From assembly GCA_028819505.1 (NCBI GenBank), contig JAPPLH010000067.1, forward strand, positions 13,082 to 77,081: DNA of 64,000 nucleotides, in the 5' to 3' direction. A model generated the notes under the pieces. It did not search any database. It saw only the letters and a program-made list of their open reading frames with translations, and was not told the DNA's origin. The stretch is from Acidimicrobiaceae bacterium. Its GTDB lineage: Bacteria; Actinomycetota; Acidimicrobiia; Acidimicrobiales; Aldehydirespiratoraceae. Shown here one piece after another: positions 17,153 to 25,402 of this stretch. How positions within the stretch are numbered: the stretch's first letter is position 1; the number at the start of each line of letters is the position of its first letter. The position numbers were made by a program, and so were the translations under genes.

Positions 17153-17215
17153 GAACCTGTTGCGAGGCAGAGGGAGCGGAGTTCTCCGAGATCCAACCCG
17201 GCCTTCAGAAAAATC

Positions 17216-17254
17216 TGTGACAAGAATGTGACAAACCCGTGACGATGGTGTAAC
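17216..17254. promoter_or_regulatory. four hexamers at exact 11-bp period
   Basis: TGTGAC (17216), TGTGAC (17227), CGTGAC (17238) and TGTAAC (17249) are spaced by exactly 11 bases, one helical turn. OmpR-family response regulators such as actinobacterial MtrA bind direct repeats with this spacing. It lies 60 bases after the SDR stop and about 250 bases before the acyl-CoA synthetase start, so it may control that gene. Confidence 0.5.
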
Positions 17255-17334
17255 CTAGTCGACAGGACTCGGGTCTGAACGACAGGATCGGCCAGAACCG
17301 GATCCACATTCCCCCCCTCCAGGGACCGTGCGGA

Positions 17335-17456
17335 GCCCGCCAGTATCACGCTGGCGGGCTCCGGCGCGTCTCGTCGGGCGGGCTCCGCTGGGGTGTGACT
17401 GTGCCCGCCAGTCTGGCGCTGGCGGGCTCCGGCGCGTCCCGTCGGGCGGGCTCCGC
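17335..17456. repeat. two imperfect 54-bp direct repeats, each with a hairpin
   Basis: Units 17335-17388 and 17403-17456 are nearly the same. Each begins with GCCCGCCAG, which pairs with CTGGCGGGC a few bases later, forming a nine-base stem. The pair lies just before the acyl-CoA synthetase gene and fills, with the 11-bp array, the 350-base spacer 17153-17502. It may be a small mobile palindromic repeat or leader structures. Confidence 0.65.
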
Positions 17457-17502
17457 CGCGCGTTACGCTCCCATCGCTGTTCTAGCTACCGGAGCAACCT
17501 GC

Positions 17503-19125
17503 ATGACCGAGCCGATCTACGACGCCCGGACCTTCTGGGAGTTGCTCGACCGACGGGTGGCGGCCACGCCCGACCGGATGATGCTGGTCGACGAGACGGG
17601 ACGCTCGCTGACTTTCGCAGAGTTCAGGGACCAGGCCGAGCGTGTGGCCGCGGGGCTGCTGGCCATGGGCGTCACCGAGGGCACGCCGGTCACCTGGGTG
17701 CTGCCCACCCGCATCGAGACCGTGCTGGCGAGCTTCGCCCTCAGCCGTCTCGGCGCGGTGCAGAACCCGATCATCCACATCTACCGCCGCCGTGAGGTCG
17801 GGTTCTGCATCCGGCAGACGGGCGCCGAGCTGGTCGTGCATCCGGGCGTCTGGAACGGCTTCGACTACGGCGGCATGGTCGGCGAGATCGTCGCGGGGCT
17901 CGACCACGAGGCCCGGGCCCTCGCAGGCTACGACAACCTCCCCGAAGCCGATCCGGCCACTCTGCCGCCGGCGCCGGAATCCGACGGCGGCGCCGTGCGC
18001 TGGCTGTACTACACCTCGGGAACCACCTCTGACCCCAAGGGCGTGAAGCACTCCGACGCCTCGTTGATCGCCGGCGGGGTCGCGCTGGCCCGGGCCCTCG
18101 ACATGAGCGGCGGCGACGTGGGCTCCATCGCCTTCCCGTACGCCCACATCGGCGGACCCGACTACATGGTGACGATGCTTGCGGCCGGGTTCGGCGCCGT
18201 GCTCGTCGAGCGTTTCGACCCGGCCGCGGCGGTCGTGACCTACGCCCGCCACGGCGTGACCATGGCCGGCGGCTCGACGGCCTTCTACCAGATGTTCCTG
18301 GAGGAGGACCGCAAGTCGCGCCAGTCCGCCGGCCGTCCGGCCATTCCCGCCCTGAGGGTGCTGTCGGGCGGGGGCGCCCCCAAGCCGCCCGACGTCTACT
18401 TCCGGGTGAAGGAGCAGATGGGGGTGCCCGTGGCCCACGGGTACGGCATGACCGAGTGCCCGATGATCTCGCAGGGCTCGCCCCGTGACAGCGACCACCA
18501 GTTGGCGTACACCGACGGGCGCCCGGTCCACGGCTGCGACGTGTCGATCGTGGCCATGGCCGCCGACGGCGGGGAGGCGCCCGCCCCCGCCGGCGTGCAG
18601 GGCGAGGTGAGGGTGAGCGGCCCGATGCTGTTCTCGGGCTACACCGATCCCCGCCTCGACAAGGATGCCTTCGACGCCCGGGGCCGCTTCCGCACCGGCG
18701 ATCTGGGCGTGCTGGGCGCCGACGGGCACCTGACGCTGACCGGGCGGGTGAAGGACATCATCATCCGCAAGGGGGAGAACATCTCCGCCAAGGAGATCGA
18801 GGACGTGCTGTACACCCACGACAAGGTGGGGGCGGCCGCGGTCATCGGCCTGTCGGACCACAAGAGGGGCGAGCGGGTCTGCGCGGTGGTCGAGACCACG
18901 CCCGGCTCCGACGATCTGACCTTCGACGAGATGGTCGAGGCCTGCCTCGCGGCCGGCCTGGCCCGCCAGAAGGTTCCCGAGCAGCTCGAGATCTATCCCG
19001 GCCCGCTGCCCCGCAACGCCACTCTCAAGATCCTCAAGCACAAGCTGCGAGAGGTCTATGAGAGGAAGGGGCCGGTGAGCCTGGCCGAGAGAAAGGTCTA
19101 CGTGGCCCGACAGGAAGAGGATTGA
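17503..19125 (+). CDS. acyl-CoA synthetase (AMP-binding enzyme)
   Basis: A 540-residue class I adenylate-forming enzyme that activates a carboxylic acid as acyl-AMP and transfers it to CoA. Motifs in order: YYTSGTTSDPKGVKHS phosphate loop (about 169-184), GYGMTE (about 315-320), RTGDLG (about 400), GRVKDIIIRKGENIS hinge and the C-terminal lysine region NATLKILK. ATG 17503 gives the natural N-terminus MTEPIYDARTFWELLDRRV; longer frames run into repeat DNA. Its place after the SDR gene and before the redox genes suggests fatty acid, sterol or aromatic acid catabolism. The acid used is not determined. Confidence 0.92.
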   Translation: MTEPIYDARTFWELLDRRVAATPDRMMLVDETGRSLTFAEFRDQAERVAAGLLAMGVTEGTPVTWVLPTRIETVLASFALSRLGAVQNPIIHIYRRREVGFCIRQTGAELVVHPGVWNGFDYGGMVGEIVAGLDHEARALAGYDNLPEADPATLPPAPESDGGAVRWLYYTSGTTSDPKGVKHSDASLIAGGVALARALDMSGGDVGSIAFPYAHIGGPDYMVTMLAAGFGAVLVERFDPAAAVVTYARHGVTMAGGSTAFYQMFLEEDRKSRQSAGRPAIPALRVLSGGGAPKPPDVYFRVKEQMGVPVAHGYGMTECPMISQGSPRDSDHQLAYTDGRPVHGCDVSIVAMAADGGEAPAPAGVQGEVRVSGPMLFSGYTDPRLDKDAFDARGRFRTGDLGVLGADGHLTLTGRVKDIIIRKGENISAKEIEDVLYTHDKVGAAAVIGLSDHKRGERVCAVVETTPGSDDLTFDEMVEACLAAGLARQKVPEQLEIYPGPLPRNATLKILKHKLREVYERKGPVSLAERKVYVARQEED

Positions 19126-19135
19126 GGCACCGCCC

Positions 19136-19510
19136 ATGACCGGCACAACCATCTATCACAACAAGCATTGAAACTCCTCCAGGAATGCCGTGGCGGTCGC
19201 CACGGACGCTGGCGCCGACTTCGACGTGGTGCTCTACATGTCCGATCGTCCCGACCGCGACACGCTGCGGGGCATCGTCGAGCGGCTCGAGGACCCGGTG
19301 GAGGACCTGGTCCGCAAGGACTCGCAGTTCTCCAAGCTCGGGCTCGATCCCGACGACTACGTGGGAAACGCCGACGCGGTGGTGGACGTGCTGCTCCAGT
19401 ATCCGAGGCTCTTGCAGCGCCCGGTGCTGGTGCGGGGCGACCGTGCCATCATCGGCCGGCCCCTCGGCGACATGAAGGCCAAGGACCGGCTGGCCGAGTT
19501 CCTGGCTTGA
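19136..19510 (+). CDS. ArsC-like thioredoxin-fold protein with in-frame UGA at the catalytic Cys (probable selenoprotein)
   Basis: Read with UGA as an amino acid, the frame from ATG 19136 gives a 124-residue ArsC-family protein. Its start is MTGTTIYHNKH-U-NSSR, where U is TGA (19169-19171). Family members read YHNPxC-SxSR, so the UGA falls exactly on the catalytic cysteine. Downstream the frame is intact and conserved: VRKDSQFSKLGLDPDDYVGNAD, then QRPVLVRGDRAIIGRP, and a normal stop. A hairpin with a GGUC loop begins right after the UGA. These facts favour selenocysteine insertion over a point nonsense mutation. ArsC-like proteins reduce arsenate or act as thiol oxidoreductases; the substrate here is unknown. 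Without readthrough, a GTG at 19190 could give an inactive C-terminal fragment. The gene follows the acyl-CoA synthetase by 10 bases. Confidence 0.75.
19179..19212 (+). promoter_or_regulatory. candidate bacterial SECIS element
   Basis: A seven-base stem CCGTGGC/GCCACGG (19188-19194 with 19199-19205) is capped by the tetraloop GGTC. An outer CCAG/CTGG pairing (19179-19182 with 19209-19212) extends it across an internal loop. The loop starts 23 bases after the UGA, inside the usual 16-37 base range, and begins with G, as bacterial SECIS elements do; GGUC resembles the fdhF loop. It lies inside the coding frame, as expected. Confidence 0.65.
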
Positions 19511-19590
19511 CCGCGCCCTGCGTTCCGCGGTTCGCTACCGTGGGCCACCGCCAAGCCGACCACATCGCCAAACGACCACAAGGAGAGCCG

Positions 19591-19785
19591 ATGCGCATCG
19601 TCGTTGACTTCGACCTGTGCGAGAGCAACGCCGTCTGCATGCAGATCGCGCCCGACATCTTCGAGGTGCGGGACGACGACTTCCTCTACATCCTCGACGA
19701 GACGCCCGGCGAGGCCGACCGGGCCAGGGTGGAGGAGTGCGTGCAGCGCTGCCCGAAGCAGGCCATCTCGATTGCCGAAGACTGA
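19591..19785 (+). CDS. small ferredoxin, P450-partner type
   Basis: A 64-residue, acidic ferredoxin with cysteines in CESNAVC (about 9-15) and CVQRCPKQAI at the end, the pattern of [3Fe-4S] or mixed ferredoxins that pass electrons to cytochrome P450s or Rieske oxygenases. The residues APDIFEV between the clusters are typical. ATG 19591 follows AGGAG. The FAD-dependent reductase starts 24 bases downstream, so the two form an electron-transfer pair. No P450 or oxygenase is in the window, so the final acceptor is elsewhere. Confidence 0.9.
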   Translation: MRIVVDFDLCESNAVCMQIAPDIFEVRDDDFLYILDETPGEADRARVEECVQRCPKQAISIAED

Positions 19786-19809
19786 GCCAACCTCGGGAGC
19801 CGGCTGCAC

Positions 19810-21012
19810 ATGACCCGAGCCCCGCGCGCCGTCACCATCGTCGGGGCCTCACTGGCGGGTTTGAACGCGGCCGAGGCTCTGCGTCGCGAGGGCTTCGACG
19901 GCCCGGTCACGCTCATCGGCGCGGAGAGCCGCCTGCCCTATGACCGGCCTCCGCTGTCCAAGCAGGTGCTGGCGGGCGATTGGGCGCCCGAGCGGGCTGC
20001 GCTGACCGACCCTGAGGAGTTGGCGGAAGACGGCATCGAGGCCCGTCTCGGCGTGCGGGCCACCGCTCTGGACATGGCTGCCCGCGAGTTGACCCTCCAT
20101 ACCGGCGAGACCGTGGAGTTCGACGGGCTCGTCATCGCCACCGGGGCCCGCTGCCGCACGATGCCGGGCACCGAGGGGATCGGCGGGGTCCACGTGCTGC
20201 GGTCGCTGGACGACTGCCTGGCGCTGCGGGCCGACTTCGAGGCGACGCCCCGGCGGGTGGTGGTGGTCGGCGCCGGCTTCATCGGCGCCGAGGTGGCCGC
20301 CACCGCGCGGGGCCGCGGCCTCGATGTCACGATGGTGGAGGCTCTGCCCACCCCGCTCAGCCGGGTGCTCGGCGACGAGATGGGCGAGGTGTGCGCCGAA
20401 GTCCACCGCGACCACGGCGTCGACCTGCGCACCGCCGTCGGCGTGGAGCGCATCTCCGGCGACGGCCGGGTGGAGCGGGTGACCCTGTCGGACGGCTCGA
20501 CGGTCGACGCCGATGTGGTGGTGGTCGGCATCGGCGTGGTCCCCAACACCGGATGGTTGGAAGGGTCGGGCCTGGAGGTGGACGACGGCGTGGTGTGCGA
20601 CGCCTCGTGCCTGGCCGCCGACCGGGTGGCCGCCGCGGGCGACGTGGCCCGCTGGCCCAACGAGCTCTTCGGCGAGACGATGCGGGTGGAGCACTGGGAC
20701 AACGCGGCCCAGCAGGGCGCCCACGCGGCCCGCCGCCTGCTCGACGCCGCGGTGGGGCCGTTCACGCCGGTGCCGTGGTTCTGGAGCGACCAGTACGACC
20801 GCAAGATCCAACTGGCCGGCCGCGTCCGCGGCGACGACGAGGTCCGCGTGGTGGCCGGCTCGGTCGAAGAGCGGCGCTTCGCCGCGATCTACGGTCGGGC
20901 GGGACGCATCGTCGGGGTGCTCGGCTTCAACCGTCCCCGCCACGTGATGCGCTACCGGGCCCTGATCGAGCAGCGGGCCGGCTTCGACGAGGCCCTAGCC
21001 GCCGAGTTCTAG
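19810..21012 (+). CDS. FAD-dependent ferredoxin reductase
   Basis: A 400-residue pyridine nucleotide-disulfide-type oxidoreductase of the rhodocoxin/putidaredoxin reductase group. It carries electrons from NAD(P)H to the ferredoxin encoded just upstream. The FAD site is IVGASLAGLNAAEAL (about 9-23), the NAD site is VVVGAGFIGAEVA (about 152-164), and the second FAD contact is VAAAGDVARWP (about 274). The C-terminal Reductase_C-type domain (WSDQYDRKIQLAGR) is complete. The last 15 bases of the gene reappear at the far end of the defence island (43793-43807), next to a decayed partial copy of this gene. Confidence 0.93.
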   Translation: MTRAPRAVTIVGASLAGLNAAEALRREGFDGPVTLIGAESRLPYDRPPLSKQVLAGDWAPERAALTDPEELAEDGIEARLGVRATALDMAARELTLHTGETVEFDGLVIATGARCRTMPGTEGIGGVHVLRSLDDCLALRADFEATPRRVVVVGAGFIGAEVAATARGRGLDVTMVEALPTPLSRVLGDEMGEVCAEVHRDHGVDLRTAVGVERISGDGRVERVTLSDGSTVDADVVVVGIGVVPNTGWLEGSGLEVDDGVVCDASCLAADRVAAAGDVARWPNELFGETMRVEHWDNAAQQGAHAARRLLDAAVGPFTPVPWFWSDQYDRKIQLAGRVRGDDEVRVVAGSVEERRFAAIYGRAGRIVGVLGFNRPRHVMRYRALIEQRAGFDEALAAEF

Positions 21013-21019
21013 TTGCAGC

Positions 21020-21044
21020 GGCGAGCCGCTCATACAGGCTCGCC
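21020..21044 (+). terminator. hairpin after the reductase gene
   Basis: GGCGAGCC and GGCTCGCC pair perfectly around a nine-base loop, starting seven bases after the reductase stop, with TCATT behind. It probably ends the ferredoxin/reductase transcript and marks the left edge of the island. Confidence 0.55.
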
Positions 21045-21114
21045 TCATTCTGATGGCTCCCCTCCCCCCAATGGCGGTGCCGAGCGAGCAGAGCCCATGA
21101 AGGTGCCGTTGCCG

Positions 21115-22992
21115 TCACCGAGACGCGCGCTCCACCAATCCCGCTTCGACGAGGAACCGGGATGGAGTCTGAGCATGCAAGCGGCCGAACCGGTCGTACG
21201 TGGTGGCCGGCCATGAGATCAGCAACTCCCGAGAGGCCCGAGTCATGGCCACGTAGAGTCTGCGGCGGTCCTCGTTCCGTTCTTCTGGCGTATCGGATCG
21301 GTAGTGCGGTATCAGCCCTTCGCGGGCCCCGACCAGCGCGACGGCCTTGAACTCCAGTCCCTTGGCACGGTCGATGGTCAGCAGCCGCACGCCCGGGTCG
21401 GTGGGCCGGGTGCGCTGCGTCCTCGCGAGATGCACCAAGAATCCCTTGGGGGAACGATCCTGCACCGACGTCCTCGATCGGTAGTCCGTCCATGCGTCCC
21501 CGAGAGCGCGAGCTCCGTCCTGCCAGCCGTGCGCCTGCCCTGCGGCGGGCAGCGCATCCATCGCCCGCGCAAAGTCGTCTCGCCCCCTCGCTGAGCGCTC
21601 GACTAGGTCACTTAAGGCTCTCAGAGACTCGTCGTCGGCGCCCTTCAGCGCCTCCAATGGGTCGTCGCTGCCGTGGTGCGGCATCAACTCGCGGAGCTCC
21701 TCGAACGCTCGGCGAGCGGCGGGCGCATCGTTGTCGTTCAGCCGAAGGGCGAGACAATCGACGAACAGACGGGCCTCGGGTTCCTTCAGGAACACTCCGG
21801 AGTCCGTTTGGATCGTCAGTTCGATGCCTCGATCCTTCAACGAATCCACGGCAGGAGCCAGAGTCCATCTAGTTCGGCCGAATATGGCGATATCCTCGGG
21901 GGCCACTGAAGTGTCTTCGCCGTCAGCGGCGATCTCGCTGTCCAGGCCAGACTCTATGAGCCGACAGGCCCACGAGGCGATGTGCTCGGCCTCAGTCTCG
22001 GGCGACGGCATTGCGATTGTGGCGACCTTCCCCGGCGGCATGTTCTCTGGAGAGAACACGTTACGGTCAGCTTCCGGCAGTGAATGCAATAAAGCCTCGG
22101 CGGCACACAGTATTCTCTGCGCGCAGCGAAAATTGTGGCGAAGGGTGAGTGGAGCTTCCGCTGCCTGTGGCACCAGCCGCTCGGCGTGCTTGAAGGCACC
22201 TCCGGCGTACCCCCGTATCGACTGTTTGTCATCCGCGACGACAAACAGACTGATTTCATCGCCCGCGAGTCGTCGCAGGATTCTCGCCTGGATCTCAGTT
22301 AGATCCTGTCCCTCGTCTACGAGGATCTCTCGATACAGCGTTCGAAAGTGGCCTAGTACCCATTCGTCCTCGTCGAGGAGCCTGCGAAGGCCAAGCAGCA
22401 TCCCCGGGAAGTCAATGGCTCCATGGTCTCTGAGATGCCCCTCATATGCCTCGGACAATTCGCCTAGTTCGACTCCGAAGTAGTTACGGCGCGAGTCGCC
22501 CTCACCTTTCGTGACGTCAAGCAGGAGTCGATGGGTGTCGATCGCCTCGAGCAGCGACCTCATGTCATGTTCCAATTCGTTGCTGACGCTCGCACCGCGG
22601 CCCACAGATTGGAGGTACATGCTGACAACGGAGGCACGATCGATGTCGTCGCTGAGAACCACCACATCGGGGCCGACGCCGACCTCCTTGCCGTAGCGGC
22701 GCAGCCAATCGAGCGCGAAGCCGTGGATCGTGTCGGCGTCGATGCGCCACAACTCGTCGGCGACAGCCTGTCGGGCCCGTCGTCGCAGCTCCTCGGCTGC
22801 CTTCACGGTGAACGTCACCACGAGCAAGCGGAACGACTCGCCGGCGCTGCGCTCGAGCGTTCGAATGACGCGCCGGATCAGAACCTCCGTCTTGCCGCTG
22901 CCGGCCGGAGCGACAACGAGCACCTCGGCTCCCTCCGCGGAGATGGCGCGCTCCTGGTCGGGCGTGAGGGATCGGGGGACGCGCCGACTCAT
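21115..22992 (-). CDS. UvrD/Rep-type helicase, Gabija GajB-like
   Basis: A 625-residue superfamily 1A helicase. Motifs: Walker A APAGSGKTE (about 29-37), VTFTVKAAEELRRRA (Ia), DTIHGFAL, the DExQ box LVDEGQDL (about 232), QSIRGYAGG, and the C-terminal RAKGLEF and YVAMTRA. It begins within the stop of an OLD-type nuclease gene (four-base overlap), the pairing and order of Gabija (gajA-gajB), where GajA nicks DNA and GajB senses or processes DNA. The helicase gene is intact but its partner is broken, so the Gabija function is probably lost unless the fragment is active. Many other UvrD-like proteins pair with OLD nucleases, so GajB is a likely, not certain, name. Confidence 0.85.
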   Translation of the reverse strand: MSRRVPRSLTPDQERAISAEGAEVLVVAPAGSGKTEVLIRRVIRTLERSAGESFRLLVVTFTVKAAEELRRRARQAVADELWRIDADTIHGFALDWLRRYGKEVGVGPDVVVLSDDIDRASVVSMYLQSVGRGASVSNELEHDMRSLLEAIDTHRLLLDVTKGEGDSRRNYFGVELGELSEAYEGHLRDHGAIDFPGMLLGLRRLLDEDEWVLGHFRTLYREILVDEGQDLTEIQARILRRLAGDEISLFVVADDKQSIRGYAGGAFKHAERLVPQAAEAPLTLRHNFRCAQRILCAAEALLHSLPEADRNVFSPENMPPGKVATIAMPSPETEAEHIASWACRLIESGLDSEIAADGEDTSVAPEDIAIFGRTRWTLAPAVDSLKDRGIELTIQTDSGVFLKEPEARLFVDCLALRLNDNDAPAARRAFEELRELMPHHGSDDPLEALKGADDESLRALSDLVERSARGRDDFARAMDALPAAGQAHGWQDGARALGDAWTDYRSRTSVQDRSPKGFLVHLARTQRTRPTDPGVRLLTIDRAKGLEFKAVALVGAREGLIPHYRSDTPEERNEDRRRLYVAMTRASRELLISWPATTYDRFGRLHAQTPSRFLVEAGLVERASR

Positions 22993-23965
22993 GCGTCCTC
23001 CGCATCACTCGGGGCGCTCCGCCCGATCCCTAGGACGGCCCCCAGCTTCTGACCGAGTTCTTCGATACAGGCCGGGAGCGTCCTGTTCGCCTTCATTGCT
23101 CTAGCGGCAACCTGCTCGACGGCCCATGCTTTGTTGGCGCGAAGAAACTTCAAGTGCGGCTTCCTGCCTGAGCCGATCTCGATGCCGCTATCGGCCGCAA
23201 CCTGTTCGATCTCCTGGGTGTAGCCGGCATCGATGAGCATCTGCTCGATCTGCTTCTCGCCGCTCATGATCACTTCAGGCGACTCAGGTGTCAGCAGGTC
23301 GGAGGTTCCTGGATGCACAATCTTGCCAAGCGCCAATTCTCCCGCCTCGTCTCGATCAGTGAAGGCAAACCATGGCAGTTTGAGATCATGTGCGGCCCGG
23401 ATGACTATTCCTGGCTGTTCTCGGTTCATCGATTCACAGTCGATGAAGGAGACGCCCAAGCCGGCTGGGTGGCAGCCGAAGTAGGCGGATAGCAGAATCG
23501 GGAGCGCGCCCCGCTCAGATGTGCCGTCGCACAGCACGATAGCAACGAACGACGAGTCGCGAGCACACGGTCCTCGCGGCTGGGCAGGAACGTTGTTCGG
23601 ATCCCCACGGTCTCTGAGCCGGTGGCCGGGTCGCGCTGCACAAGCACCAGATCCTGTGCGGTCCGGGGTGCGAACCTCTGGCCCTTCGCGGGAACCGGCA
23701 GCAGGTCCACCGCCGCCTCGTCCGCCAGAGTGCCGTCGCCCTCTCGGCGCAGGTCGTCGTCGAGCGGTCTACGGCTTCCGAGAGCAGACCAAAGCGCCAA
23801 CAGGATCGATGTCTTGCCGGAGTTGTTCTCTCCGACTAGGTACGTGGTGCCGGGCGACAGATCGAGACGGGCCTCCCGGACGCAGCGGAAACCGCGAACC
23901 TCTACGCGCGAGACTCGAATACCAGCGCCGGAGTCGGGGGCGGCGATTGTGCTCGTCTCCGTCAT
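22989..23965 (-). pseudogene. OLD-family ATPase/TOPRIM nuclease (GajA-like) with internal deletion and frameshift
   Basis: Two overlapping frames are parts of one gene. The first (23965 down to about 23560) encodes the N-terminus of an OLD ATPase with Walker A VGENNSGKTS (about 44-53). The second (from about 23560 to 22989) encodes the TOPRIM domain, with SSFVAIVLCDGTSERG followed by the acidic FTDRDEAG. The rest of the ATPase domain, including signature and Walker B, roughly 200 residues, is missing, and the halves are in different frames. This is a deletion, not a single-base error. Upstream lies a gene-free spacer; downstream the UvrD gene overlaps by four bases. Nuclease activity of the TOPRIM fragment alone (a GTG at 23537 could start it) is not expected. 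Confidence 0.8.
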
Positions 23966-24517
23966 CGGCTCGTCCTCTCAGAAGGGAAGATATCGGGCTC
24001 TCCGCGCTTTGGGGGCGATTCGCGTTTGAGGGTGGAGTGAGCAGTGTGATGGTCCGCTGCTGAACACGAGGGAGCCCAGTATCGGCGCTTCCGAGCACCC
24101 GAGCATCTGGAGGATCCCCTGAGCAAAGCAACCCTATGCGCGTGGGCGAGTTGTTGGTGGGGATGGGCGACCGTGGGGGTGTTGCGTCGACGCCGCCGGC
24201 GCGCCGCTGCGGATGCACATCCGCTTTCGGGGGTCGCGGCCGGGCTGGGGGGCCTGCGGAGGCGGTTGTCGCAGCCGTGCTTCGTCGGGTCGAAGAGGCG
24301 GTGCTTGCTTGGCCGTTCCTGGAATCCTGCCGCACGGGTGCTGCGCTCGGCACTGCTGGCGGCGTGGCAGGAGCAGGGTCGGGATTCGCAGAGAGAGAGA
24401 AGAGCAATCGGCCTGCTTGGACAATCCCGGTGACGACCTACAGGCACGACCGCTCCGGTGTTGGCGGTTGGTGGCTAGAGTCCACCGGGGGCCGATGCTG
24501 TCGCGTGCGGAGGTAGC
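23966..24517. other. 552-base divergent spacer without a convincing gene
   Basis: It separates the OLD/UvrD pair (minus) from the HEPN gene (plus). Open frames here are short, cysteine- and arginine-rich, and look like GC-driven noise. It may hold the two divergent promoters and decayed sequence. I see no tRNA or repeat in it. Confidence 0.5.
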
Positions 24518-25327
24518 GTGGATGACCGGGTCCTGATGACCATGTGGCCTACACCGGCGGATGCATCGAGTCGGTTCTACGACTCGAACCTCAGAAGTGC
24601 TGTCGGGCTGCTGATCGCGATCGCCACCGACCGGCGGTCGCGAGGGTCAGGAAGGCCGCCGGGCCAGCCGCAGGCAGAATGGCGCGCCGTCCTCGTCTTG
24701 GCGCTCGCGGCCCTTGAGGCCGGCTTGGTGGATGTGGGACTCGCAGCCCACCATCACCGGGTCTCGAGTCGGTGCGATGCCCTCGGTGACGGGGCCGCGA
24801 CCGAGGACGAGTTGACGCGTGCCCGCGGACGCCTTCTCAGTTCGCTGCCCCTGTCGGCGCCGAACGCGCAGAAGATCGAGAACTTCATGCTGTCGCAGTT
24901 CGGGGTCCTGCCGAGCCGCATCGTCGTCCCTCCCGTGGCCCACTTCACCGCTCGTCGCAAGCGGGAGGCGCTCGGAGGTGCAGGCTCAGGCACCAAGGCG
25001 TCTTTCAGGGGCGGGTGGGACGAACTTGCGACCCGCCTAGACGCGATCCAGTACCTCCGGAATGCGATCGTCCATGCGGACTCCCGGAAGCTCACAACAA
25101 TCCCAGGTGCCGCTTCCTCCCTACCCGAGAATGTTCAAGACAGCATCTGGGCACGGCAGAAGGACGGCAACTGGTCGTTGCAGATGCCACATGCCGTGAC
25201 CGCGGTCAGGACCGCGGTGGCGGTGTTCAACACCGTGGCCGACACGCTCTACGCGGCGGCCGGTCTGGACGAGTCCGCCCAGGCTGTGCTGAGAAGGCCC
25301 GACGAGGTCGTGCCCTTCGACGACTGA
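24518..25327 (+). CDS. HEPN-domain protein, possible RNase
   Basis: A mostly helical 269-residue protein. The motif RNAIVHADS (about residues 180-188) has the R-x4-H signature of HEPN domains, whose active Arg and His cut RNA in many toxins and defence effectors. The segment before it (WDELATRLDAIQYL) is typical of HEPN helices. The GTG start is preceded by GGAGG. It stands alone between two defence units, without a visible nucleotidyltransferase partner. It could be an abortive-infection effector or an unrelated RiboL-PSP-like protein. The rest of the protein (N-terminal 170 residues) is not recognised. Confidence 0.65.
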   Translation: MDDRVLMTMWPTPADASSRFYDSNLRSAVGLLIAIATDRRSRGSGRPPGQPQAEWRAVLVLALAALEAGLVDVGLAAHHHRVSSRCDALGDGAATEDELTRARGRLLSSLPLSAPNAQKIENFMLSQFGVLPSRIVVPPVAHFTARRKREALGGAGSGTKASFRGGWDELATRLDAIQYLRNAIVHADSRKLTTIPGAASSLPENVQDSIWARQKDGNWSLQMPHAVTAVRTAVAVFNTVADTLYAAAGLDESAQAVLRRPDEVVPFDD

Positions 25328-25402
25328 ACGGCCATTCGAGTGCATGCATGGCCTCGCGCTGGCCCTCGCGTGCTCTTGAGATGTGGGAAACACCGGACCA
25401 CG

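Noticed and set aside
17216-17254. CRISPR array
   Set aside because: Repeats are six bases with five-base gaps, far too short; no cas gene in the window.
17153-17502. Riboswitch before the acyl-CoA synthetase
   Set aside because: No known aptamer core could be recognised; the structure seen is explained by the 54-bp repeats.
19136-19189. Simple nonsense mutation or sequencing error in the ArsC-like gene
   Set aside because: Possible, but the TGA lies exactly on the catalytic cysteine, the following frame is intact, and a SECIS-like hairpin is in place; selenocysteine explains all three.
24213-24536. Plus-strand frame in the OLD-HEPN spacer
   Set aside because: Cys/Arg/Gly-rich product without motif or ribosome-binding site; overlaps the HEPN start region. 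Treated as noise.
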